Assembly (NCBI GenBank): GCA_016203175.1
Contig: JACQNH010000061.1
Coordinates: forward strand, 1-9,825
Origin: Candidatus Woesearchaeota archaeon
Lineage (GTDB): Archaea > Nanobdellota > Nanobdellia > SCGC-AAA011-G17 > JACQNH01
Length of the DNA stretch: 9,825 nucleotides
Direction of reading: 5' to 3'
The notes beneath the pieces are model-generated. The model saw nothing but the letters and a program-made list of their open reading frames with translations, did not search any database and was not told where the DNA came from. The position numbers were made by a program, and so were the translations under genes. Positions 1 to 4,738 of the stretch are shown in pieces; the stretch's first letter is position 1, and the number at the start of each line of letters is the position of its first letter.

Positions 1-7
1 AAAGTTT

Positions 8-33
8 GCGTGCGCCAAATACGTTGCGCACGC
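8..33. repeat. GC-rich inverted repeat
   Basis: Two 8-bp arms, gcgtgcgc (8-15) and gcgcacgc (26-33), are perfect reverse complements around a 10-nt spacer. They stand out because the surrounding DNA is very AT-rich. No T-run follows on the plus strand, so it does not look like a simple terminator. It could be a protein-binding palindrome or the end of an element cut off by the window edge; nothing here decides. Confidence 0.5.
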
Positions 34-57
34 TTACTAATATTTCAAAGGTGAAAA

Positions 58-240
58 ATGTTACTGAAAAAAGAAACAGGAGGTCGGAATTCCTCTACAG
101 ACTAAAGTCTGCGGGAGTTTCCTTCCGACGAAAATGAAAAAGAAGTTGTAACAAAAGCAATACAAGATATACAGAAAGGAGAAGAGATTACGGATGATTA
201 CAGCACCTTTGAAAAAAGTTTTAAAGAAAGTTGGAAATGA
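58..240 (+). pseudogene. Decayed SET-domain methyltransferase remnant
   Basis: The frame from 127 to 240 encodes a tail with KAIQDIQKGEEITDDYSTF, which matches the C-terminal SET signature (xDIxxGEElTxDY, whose Tyr is catalytic). SET proteins methylate lysines using S-adenosylmethionine. The frame ends at TGA (238-240) just after ESWK, where related proteins usually continue into a Cys-rich post-SET motif. In the same frame, an ATG at 58 with an upstream GGTGA (50-54) starts MLLKKETG, but the NHxC and AdoMet-binding core is absent and a 47-bp hairpin element with an in-frame TAA (103-105) lies between. I infer an internally deleted, hairpin-interrupted pseudogene. The C-terminal match is fairly clear; linking it to the 58 start is weak. 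It could also be the 3' end of a gene rearranged further upstream. Confidence 0.45.
83..129. repeat. Nested hairpin element (REP or palindrome-associated type)
   Basis: Outer 7-bp arms gtcggaa (83-89) and ttccgac (123-129) enclose an inner perfect hairpin cagac-taaa-gtctg (98-111), with partial pairing between (ctc with gag). The 47-bp unit sits inside the SET remnant frame and adds a stop codon to it. The layout resembles REP-like palindromes or the small palindrome-associated elements related to IS200/IS605; no transposase gene is present. Its inner loop sequence recurs at 309-345. Confidence 0.5.
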
Positions 241-294
241 TTTTTCAGCCCCTACAAAAATTTATGTGTTCTAACCCTGATTAGATGCACTTAA

Positions 295-347
295 TTAGTT
301 GTTTAGCAACTAAAGTCCTCCTTCTTTTTAAAATCTGCGAGGGGGGA
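295..347. repeat. Hairpin-rich stretch related to the 83-129 element
   Basis: A perfect 7-bp hairpin, ttagttg (295-301) with caactaa (307-313), is followed by tcctcc (316-321), which can pair with gggggga (341-347) if one G-U pair is allowed. The stretch shares actaaagtc (309-317 and 101-109) and tctgcg (334-339 and 108-113) with the first element, as if about 16 nt had been inserted between the two blocks. The rest of 241-425 has no supported gene; it holds only this structure and AT-rich DNA leading to the gdhA promoter. Confidence 0.4.
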
Positions 348-425
348 TAAACCACCAAGAAAGAAAACTTAATTTTTTTCATTTGCCCAAGTCCCGTAGA
401 TGCAACAATGTACATTAAAGGCAAC

Positions 426-433
426 ATTTAAAT
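426..433 (+). promoter_or_regulatory. TATA box of the glutamate dehydrogenase gene
   Basis: The sequence atttaaat is centred about 34 nt before the ATG at 464, predicting a leader of only about 8 nt. No Shine-Dalgarno sequence precedes the ATG. A 10-bp palindrome, aatgtacatt (407-416), lies just upstream and could be an operator. Confidence 0.5.
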
Positions 434-463
434 AATCTCTAAACTCCCTAAAATTGAAAAAAG

Positions 464-1567
464 ATGATAAATTTTGACGATTTAGGCCCTGAAAAAATTC
501 TAGAAGTTTATGACCAAAAAACAAAAATGCATGGTTTCTTAGTAATAGATAATACAAAAAGGGGCCCAGGAAAAGGTGGAATTAGAATGACCCCTTCAGT
601 CACAGTTGATGAAGTAGCAAGATTAGCAAGAACAATGACATTTAAATGTGCAATGGCAGATTTACCCTTTGGGGGAGCAAAATCCGGTATAGTTGCTGAT
701 GTAAAAAATCTAACACAAAAACAAAAATTTGATATTATAAGTGCATTTTCAGAAGCACTAAAGCCTTTATGTCCTAAAATGTATGTAGCAGCGCCAGATA
801 TGAATACTGCAGAAGAAGAGATGAGAGTTTTTGCAGAGGCTAATGGTTCATGGCGCTCTTGTACTGGAAAACCAGCTAATATGTGTGTTAAGCCAGGAAA
901 AAAATGTGGCATTCCTCATGAATATGGTTCAACAGGTTTTGGAGTTTATCATGCATTAAAAATCGCAGTTCAACATTTAGGATGGGATATTAAAAAAATT
1001 AAAATAGCAATAGAAGGCTTTGGTAATGTTGGAAGTTTTGTAGCAAAATACTTAGCAGAAGATGGAATTAAAATAGTTGCAACTTCAGATTCAAAAGGGG
1101 TATGCTACCTAGAAAATGGATTTGATTTTAAAAAATTAGAAGAAATTAAAAAAAAATTAGGAACAGTTATAAAATATCCAGGTTGCAAAATTCTCCCAAC
1201 TCAAGATATTATCAATTTAGATGTAGATGTTTTAGTAACAGCAGCAATTCCAGATCTAATAAATGAAAAAAACAAAGATAAAGTTAAAGCAAAATTAATC
1301 ATAGAAGGATCAAATATACCCATGACAATAGAAGTAGAAAAATATCTACACAAAAAAGGAATTTTAGTAGTTCCTGATTTTGTAGCGAATGCAGGCGGGG
1401 TAATTAGCTCTTATGCAGAATATAAAGGATATAACCCAAAATCAATGCTTAGACTAGTAGAAAGAAAAATTAAAAATAATACAGACTTAGTTTTAAAAGA
1501 AGCAAAAAAGAAAAATATTATACCTAGGGAAGCTGCAATGAATCTAGCTTTAAGAAGAATTAAATAA
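464..1567 (+). CDS. gdhA: Glu/Leu/Phe/Val dehydrogenase, probably glutamate dehydrogenase
   Basis: Catalyses reversible oxidative deamination of an amino acid, most likely glutamate to 2-oxoglutarate plus ammonia, with NAD(P). The 367-aa protein has the N-terminal dimerisation and substrate domain with GPGKGGIRM (34-42), PFGGAKSGI holding the catalytic Lys73, and APDMNT with the catalytic Asp112. The Rossmann domain has GFGNVG (185-190) and the C-terminal region NAGGVISS (309-316). Lys37 and Ser316 sit where glutamate enzymes carry Lys and Ser and leucine enzymes carry hydrophobic residues, so glutamate is favoured. It is shorter than the usual 410-450 aa at both ends. The segment between TGKP and GSTGFG (137-160) is unusual: Cys133, Cys141 and Cys148 surround it and may bind a metal. 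The stop abuts the stop of the convergent gene. Confidence 0.92.
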   Translation: MINFDDLGPEKILEVYDQKTKMHGFLVIDNTKRGPGKGGIRMTPSVTVDEVARLARTMTFKCAMADLPFGGAKSGIVADVKNLTQKQKFDIISAFSEALKPLCPKMYVAAPDMNTAEEEMRVFAEANGSWRSCTGKPANMCVKPGKKCGIPHEYGSTGFGVYHALKIAVQHLGWDIKKIKIAIEGFGNVGSFVAKYLAEDGIKIVATSDSKGVCYLENGFDFKKLEEIKKKLGTVIKYPGCKILPTQDIINLDVDVLVTAAIPDLINEKNKDKVKAKLIIEGSNIPMTIEVEKYLHKKGILVVPDFVANAGGVISSYAEYKGYNPKSMLRLVERKIKNNTDLVLKEAKKKNIIPREAAMNLALRRIK

Positions 1568-1852
1568 CTAATAAATCAACTTCCTATTAATAGCATCTAA
1601 AATTTGTTTTCTCAATTTTTTAGTTTTCAAAATTAAATATCTAGTTCTTTCTTTATAGTCTAAATTATTCATTAATTGAGATGTTAAAAATAGATTATTC
1701 AAAATTATTTCAGATTCAAGAGTTTTATCCAATTGTTTAATCAATCCAAACTTATTTAAAGAATCTAAATTTACATCTAAATCATCAGAAATTTTACTCA
1801 AATTTTTTATTAAACTATTATGAAATTCTTCTATATCCATACAATTAGCCAT
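1568..1852 (-). CDS. Small alpha-helical hypothetical protein
   Basis: A 94-aa protein that I do not recognise. It is rich in Leu, Asn, Lys, Ile and Asp, predicted largely helical, with a basic C-terminus (LKTKKLRKQILDAINRK) and no membrane segment, signal peptide or metal motif. The first Met (1852) is supported by a minus-strand TATA box centred about 29 nt upstream; Met5 is an alternative start. The stop codon abuts that of gdhA with no gap. The promoter and a base composition like its neighbours support a real gene; function is unknown. Confidence 0.6.
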   Translation of the reverse strand: MANCMDIEEFHNSLIKNLSKISDDLDVNLDSLNKFGLIKQLDKTLESEIILNNLFLTSQLMNNLDYKERTRYLILKTKKLRKQILDAINRKLIY

Positions 1853-1875
1853 AAAACAAGGTTTAAATAATTTTC

Positions 1876-1884
1876 TTTTTATAC
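1876..1884 (-). promoter_or_regulatory. TATA box of the small hypothetical gene
   Basis: On the minus strand this reads gtataaaaa, centred about 28 nt before the ATG at 1852, so the transcript would be nearly leaderless. Confidence 0.4.
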
Positions 1885-1914
1885 TACTTTAAAATGGTTA
1901 ACAATTTAAGAAAG

Positions 1915-1922
1915 ATTTATAA
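1915..1922 (+). promoter_or_regulatory. TATA box of the duplicated membrane protein gene
   Basis: The sequence atttataa is centred about 48 nt before the GTG at 1967. This predicts a leader of roughly 22 nt, enough for the strong ribosome binding site that follows. Confidence 0.45.
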
Positions 1923-1952
1923 GATGATCTCCAAATTTAATTAAAGTTAGAA

Positions 1953-1959
1953 GAGGTGG
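1953..1959 (+). promoter_or_regulatory. Strong Shine-Dalgarno site before a GTG start
   Basis: The sequence gaggtgg closely matches the complement of the archaeal 16S rRNA 3' end and lies 7 nt before GTG at 1967. It fixes a non-ATG start. Most other genes here have little or no such site. Confidence 0.6.
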
Positions 1960-1966
1960 GTCTAGA

Positions 1967-2416
1967 GTGAACATAGAAAAATTAAAGAAAAAAATATTAC
2001 TTTCTCAAAAAAATCCCTTAAACCTCATTTTGAACATAGCTGGATTTGGTTTTATCGCCTTCGGTTTATGGTTTCATAATATAATCTGGATTATTCTAGG
2101 CTTAATTTTACCAATAATAGGAACATTTTACTCTTTAAGCCATAAAATTAAAAATAAAAGAAATTGGTACGATATGCTGATAAAACTATATTTAGCTAAA
2201 ATTCAAATCCCTTTCCATTTCGCAGGCTACTCGATTATAATTATAGGCTTATGGACAAGGGATATTAATTTAGTTTTATTTGGTTTAATAATAAAATCAA
2301 TAGGTTATATAGTTGCTTACTTTAAAGAAGAAAGAAATCTGGGTATTCTATTCTATTTTGCAGTTCCAAAAAGCAAAGATAAAATTATTCAGAAAAGTAT
2401 TAAAAAAAAGTATTAA
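1967..2416 (+). CDS. Four-helix membrane protein with an internal duplication
   Basis: A 149-aa integral membrane protein of no family I recognise. It has a basic N-terminus, two hydrophobic segments near 20-37 and 39-56, a basic linker (58-80), two more at about 83-99 and 101-118, and a Lys-rich C-terminus. The halves are homologous without gaps at an offset of 61 residues: Ala25/86, Gly26/87, GLW 33-35/94-96, GLI 45-47/106-108 and IG 51-52/112-113 all match. This indicates duplication of a two-helix hairpin unit. The start is GTG, fixed by the strong ribosome binding site. The stop overlaps the convergent uL16 stop by 4 bp. Function is unknown. Confidence 0.75.
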   Translation: MNIEKLKKKILLSQKNPLNLILNIAGFGFIAFGLWFHNIIWIILGLILPIIGTFYSLSHKIKNKRNWYDMLIKLYLAKIQIPFHFAGYSIIIIGLWTRDINLVLFGLIIKSIGYIVAYFKEERNLGILFYFAVPKSKDKIIQKSIKKKY

Positions 2417-2931
2417 ATTTTTTTAACTATCACAGAATAAGTTCCGGGTAGTCTTGCAGTTGATTTTTTAAGAAGATGCCTTGCAATACTTAAATCCTTT
2501 TCATCAACATTTACTTCCATAACCTTTTGTCCATTTTTAATCTGCGCAGCTATTCCTACAGGAGCACCAAAAGCCTTTTGCATACCCCTTTGCATTCTAT
2601 CTGAACCAGCACCCGTTAACATTCTATTTTCCCTTAAAACATGATGCGGATAAACTAAAATTCTAAAAAAATAATTCAGGCCTAAATTATCATGCAAATG
2701 TTTATTCACAAATACTCTAGAAGATTCCAAGGCATTTTGTCTCAATTGAAAATCTTGATTAGAAACTAAACTTACTAAATAAGCTCTTCTTTTCCTTTGA
2801 TCCCCCATTGTAAACCTAATTATCTTCAACTGAGGAATTGCTTTAACATAACTTTTAGTTTTAAATTTAGACTTTCTAGTATAGGCCCTTTTTATTCTTC
2901 TATAACATTTAGCTTTTCTTAAAGTAACCAT
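2413..2931 (-). CDS. rpl10e: Large ribosomal subunit protein uL16 (archaeal L10e)
   Basis: Component of the 50S subunit near the peptidyl transferase centre and the A-site tRNA elbow. At 172 aa it has the normal archaeal length. Diagnostic stretches are the basic N-terminus with YRRIKRAYTRKSK, the central PHHVLRENRMLTGAGSDRM, and GMQKAFGAPVGIAA, all typical of L10e. The ATG directly follows the eL33 TAA with no intervening base, so it is the second gene of a two-gene operon. A Shine-Dalgarno-like aaaggtgag lies within the end of the eL33 gene. The 3' end overlaps the convergent membrane protein gene by 4 bp. Confidence 0.97.
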   Translation of the reverse strand: MVTLRKAKCYRRIKRAYTRKSKFKTKSYVKAIPQLKIIRFTMGDQRKRRAYLVSLVSNQDFQLRQNALESSRVFVNKHLHDNLGLNYFFRILVYPHHVLRENRMLTGAGSDRMQRGMQKAFGAPVGIAAQIKNGQKVMEVNVDEKDLSIARHLLKKSTARLPGTYSVIVKKI

Positions 2932-3189
2932 TTATTCCACACTCACCTTTTGAGATACACTTTGGCCAGGCATCCCTTTCTCGAAATTTACTCTCAAAGC
3001 ACCAGAATTGCCATGAACATTTGTAATTTTTCCTTTTATTGCTTTTCCAGCGGGGCTTTTCCAAATTACAGCCCTTCCAATTAAAGAAGCTGCCTTTTCT
3101 CTATTCTCAAATTTTTCAACCTTTAAAACCATTTGAGTATTTGATTTAGTTCTTCTGCTTCCTCTAAAACTTGAAATAACGCCTTCCAT
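2932..3189 (-). CDS. rpl35ae: Large ribosomal subunit protein eL33 (L35Ae)
   Basis: A small 50S protein found in archaea and eukaryotes but not bacteria. The 85-aa sequence has the family features: an N-terminal MEGVISSFRGSRRTKSNTQM, the AVIWKSPAGKAIKGKI core, and VHGNSGALRVNFEKGMPGQS near the end. It is the first gene of the eL33-uL16 operon. A minus-strand TATA box is centred about 25 nt before the ATG, so the message is probably leaderless. Confidence 0.95.
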   Translation of the reverse strand: MEGVISSFRGSRRTKSNTQMVLKVEKFENREKAASLIGRAVIWKSPAGKAIKGKITNVHGNSGALRVNFEKGMPGQSVSQKVSVE

Positions 3190-3210
3190 AATACTTTTTG
3201 ATTTAATGCA

Positions 3211-3218
3211 TTTAAAAA
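3211..3218 (-). promoter_or_regulatory. TATA box of the eL33-uL16 operon
   Basis: Minus-strand tttttaaa is centred about 25 nt before the ATG at 3189, which would place transcription start at or next to the start codon. The divergent Cys-rich protein promoter lies about 40 bp away. Confidence 0.5.
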
Positions 3219-3251
3219 GTTTGTTCTTTTAGATTTTCACTGATAATAACC

Positions 3252-3259
3252 TTTATATA
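3252..3259 (+). promoter_or_regulatory. TATA box of the Cys-rich surface protein gene
   Basis: The sequence tttatata is centred 40 nt before the ATG at 3296, giving a leader of about 15 nt that contains agaggt (3287-3292). The upstream ATG at 3260 directly follows this TATA box, so it could not be on the transcript. Confidence 0.55.
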
Positions 3260-3295
3260 ATGGTTTTTCATTACATAATTAATAAAAGAGGTAAA

Positions 3296-3889
3296 ATGAA
3301 TAATATTCTAAAAATCATATTTATAGCAATTTTAGTATATGGCTTATTCTCAGTTATGATCTACCTTAATTCAAACACAACAGGATATTTAATAGCTCAA
3401 GTTAAAGGAGAAGAGATTCCAGGAGTAAGTTTCTATAAATCCGCAGCTGCTATAGACATTCCAGCATGCTCAAATAAATGCTATTCAGGTGATACAGCCT
3501 GTTACTTCAATCAAGAAAGAATCTGTAATGATATAAATAACGATGGTTGTACAGAATGGTCTGAACCTTATGATTGCCCAAATAATGAAAGATGTGGTAT
3601 TTCAGCCTGTGGGGATTTTACTAAAATTACTCCTTTAGCAAAAGAGTTAAACAGACTAGGAGAAACCGCTTATAGATCTATTCAATTAGGCTGCATAAAC
3701 GAATGCAATCCAGGAGATAGAACTGATTCTGGGAAAAACTATTTCTACAAAGTTTGTGGTACAGAATTTGACAGAGATCCTTGTTATGAATGGAGTCCAG
3801 ATTATGAATGCTCTGAAGGTACAAGATCAAGAAAAGGAAGATGTGTTAAATACATTGCAGAAGAAGGAAAAGGTTTTGGAAAATACTAA
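3296..3889 (+). CDS. Signal-anchored Cys-rich extracellular repeat protein
   Basis: A 197-aa predicted exported protein. Residues 5-23 form an N-terminal signal anchor or signal peptide after a short basic start. The exterior part has 14 cysteines in two related modules. Module 1 has Cys at 58, 62, 69, 77, 85, 94, 100 and 105; module 2 at 133, 137, 154, 163, 172 and 183. Both share the layout CxxxC, then D-x(0-2)-C-x-EWS, then a later YxC. Such modules recur in surface proteins of small-genome archaea, from memory of such proteins. All cysteines could form disulfides outside the cell. I chose ATG 3296 over ATG 3260 because of the TATA box and agaggt. No enzymatic motif is seen; role unknown, possibly envelope or cell contact. 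Confidence 0.75.
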   Translation: MNNILKIIFIAILVYGLFSVMIYLNSNTTGYLIAQVKGEEIPGVSFYKSAAAIDIPACSNKCYSGDTACYFNQERICNDINNDGCTEWSEPYDCPNNERCGISACGDFTKITPLAKELNRLGETAYRSIQLGCINECNPGDRTDSGKNYFYKVCGTEFDRDPCYEWSPDYECSEGTRSRKGRCVKYIAEEGKGFGKY

Positions 3890-3921
3890 AAATTAAGTTA
3901 TAAAAAATAATTTAAAATCTA

Positions 3922-4107
3922 TTATTTCTTTTCAGAAAAAACTGTATATCCACAACTACCACAAGTTTGTCTATCTTTATGTATTGCTAAAAAAGTTCCA
4001 GGCCCACATTTAGGACAATATTGCTTCCTTTTCAAAATTCCACCCTCTAAAGAGTAATGCTTCCATTTTTGAGATGGTTTCTTATTCTTAACCTTCTTCT
4101 TTGCCAT
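3922..4107 (-). CDS. rps27ae: Small ribosomal subunit protein eS31 (S27Ae)
   Basis: A 30S zinc-ribbon protein located at the subunit head near the decoding region. The 61-aa protein has a Lys-rich N-terminus and a four-Cys zinc site: CPKCGPG (Cys31, Cys34) and CGSCGYT (Cys49, Cys52). It lacks the ubiquitin fusion of eukaryotic homologues, as is usual in archaea. It follows eS24 after 2 nt, a conserved archaeal pair, so the two are co-transcribed from the promoter at 4427-4434. Confidence 0.96.
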   Translation of the reverse strand: MAKKKVKNKKPSQKWKHYSLEGGILKRKQYCPKCGPGTFLAIHKDRQTCGSCGYTVFSEKK

Positions 4108-4109
4108 TT

Positions 4110-4403
4110 TTATGCAGCAGGCTTTTCCTCCACTTTCTTTTTAGCTTTTTTATGAACAATCTCTATTTTATCCAAAGTTTCTTTATTTAAATAAAGCATA
4201 GCATGAATTTTACCTTTTCCTTCACCAAATCTTTGAACTATCTTTTTAATAACAATCAAATTTTCATCAGCACCTAAAAGTTTTGCTAGTTCTTTTTTAG
4301 CATTAACCTTAGATAAAGTACAAGAATCAAATAAAGCATTAAAAACTAATTCCTTTCTATCTAATATAGGATTAACCTTTTCTGATATTTTCTCAAGATT
4401 CAT
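4110..4403 (-). CDS. rps24e: Small ribosomal subunit protein eS24
   Basis: A 30S protein shared by archaea and eukaryotes. The 97-aa form from ATG 4403 matches the family: an N-terminal EKVNPILDRKELVF resembling the ENPLLNRKE motif, then a central VIKKIVQRFGEGKGKIHAML and a Lys-rich tail. A TTG at 4418 would add five residues, but the TATA box is centred 27 nt before ATG 4403 and only 12 nt before the TTG, so ATG is the supported start and the message is leaderless. It is the first gene of the eS24-eS31 operon. Confidence 0.95.
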   Translation of the reverse strand: MNLEKISEKVNPILDRKELVFNALFDSCTLSKVNAKKELAKLLGADENLIVIKKIVQRFGEGKGKIHAMLYLNKETLDKIEIVHKKAKKKVEEKPAA

Positions 4404-4426
4404 ATTAGATAAAGTCAAAAAGAGGG

Positions 4427-4434
4427 TATATAAA
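4427..4434 (-). promoter_or_regulatory. TATA box of the eS24-eS31 operon
   Basis: Minus-strand tttatata is centred about 27 nt before ATG 4403 and decides the eS24 start. Divergent transcription of tRNA-Tyr begins about 65 bp away. Confidence 0.6.
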
Positions 4435-4467
4435 ATTTATCCTTCCTATCAAAACTAAAAAAGAGAA

Positions 4468-4475
4468 TATTTAAA
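4468..4475 (+). promoter_or_regulatory. TATA box of the tRNA-Tyr gene
   Basis: The sequence tatttaaa is centred about 29 nt before the first base of the tRNA, which suits an archaeal tRNA promoter with a very short 5' leader. Confidence 0.5.
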
Positions 4476-4500
4476 AACATGAATTTAAAATAAACATAAA

Positions 4501-4628
4501 CCCTGCCTAGTTTAATGGTAAAACCCTCGGCTGTAGATAAATTCGCTGTTAGACTTAAAGCATAAGCTAAGGATGAAAAACAGACAGCCGATACCGAGAG
4601 ACTGGTGGTTCGATCCCGCCGGCAGGGA
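4501..4628 (+). tRNA. tRNA-Tyr (GTA) with intron at 4537-4592
   Basis: Acceptor arm ccctgcc (4501-4507) pairs perfectly with ggcaggg (4621-4627), followed by discriminator A. The D stem is gttt/aaac around aatggta, the anticodon stem ctcgg (4526-4530) pairs with ccgag (4594-4598), and the T arm is ggtgg-ttcgatc-ccgcc with one G-U pair. The spliced anticodon loop is ctgtaga, anticodon GTA (4533-4535). C1-G72 with A73 is the archaeal tRNA-Tyr identity set. The exons are 4501-4536 and 4593-4628; the 56-nt intron sits at the usual 37/38 site. CCA is not encoded. In the precursor, cggctgt (4528-4534) can also pair with acagccg (4584-4590), leaving 3-nt flanks aga and ata at the splice sites, but a strict bulge-helix-bulge is not formed. 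A T-run follows. Confidence 0.93.
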
Positions 4629-4629
4629 C

Positions 4630-4635
4630 TTTTTT
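4630..4635 (+). terminator. T-run terminator after tRNA-Tyr
   Basis: Six consecutive T residues begin 2 nt after the discriminator base, a typical archaeal transcription stop without a required hairpin. Confidence 0.5.
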
Positions 4636-4647
4636 AATTGTTTTAAA

Positions 4648-4681
4648 GCACAAAAAGCCCAAATGCACAAAAAACCCAAAA
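4648..4681. repeat. Two-unit 17-bp tandem repeat upstream of EF-1alpha
   Basis: Units 4648-4664 (gcacaaaaagcccaaat) and 4665-4681 (gcacaaaaaacccaaaa) match at 15 of 17 positions. They end directly at the TATA box (4683-4690), in the place of the TFB recognition element and upstream activator sites, so a promoter role is plausible. Confidence 0.6.
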
Positions 4682-4682
4682 G

Positions 4683-4690
4683 TTTATAAA
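4683..4690 (+). promoter_or_regulatory. TATA box of the EF-1alpha gene
   Basis: The sequence tttataaa is centred 52 nt before ATG 4739, predicting a leader of about 27 nt that holds the purine-rich aagggag (4721-4727) as a weak ribosome binding site. Confidence 0.55.
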
Positions 4691-4738
4691 GTAGCTATTA
4701 ACCCCTTCTTACATCAAATTAAGGGAGTTTAAGTTAAA

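Noticed and set aside
369..557. Minus-strand open frame over the gdhA promoter and start
   Set aside because: Low-complexity Phe and Leu-rich sequence overlapping the gdhA promoter and start; no family match.
508..912. Antisense open frame inside the glutamate dehydrogenase gene
   Set aside because: Shadow of a well-supported gene, with no family features or promoter.
3260..3295. Upstream ATG of the Cys-rich protein
   Set aside because: It begins immediately after the TATA box, so it would not be transcribed; the next ATG has a ribosome binding site.
4404..4418. TTG start for eS24
   Set aside because: It lies only 12 nt from the TATA centre, and the family alignment begins at the ATG at 4403.
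4537..4592. Box C/D guide RNA inside the tRNA intron
   Set aside because: No convincing RUGAUGA and CUGA pair is present; only a loose ggatgaa.
4648..4681. Start of a CRISPR array
   Set aside because: Only two directly adjacent 17-bp units without spacers, and no cas genes in the window.
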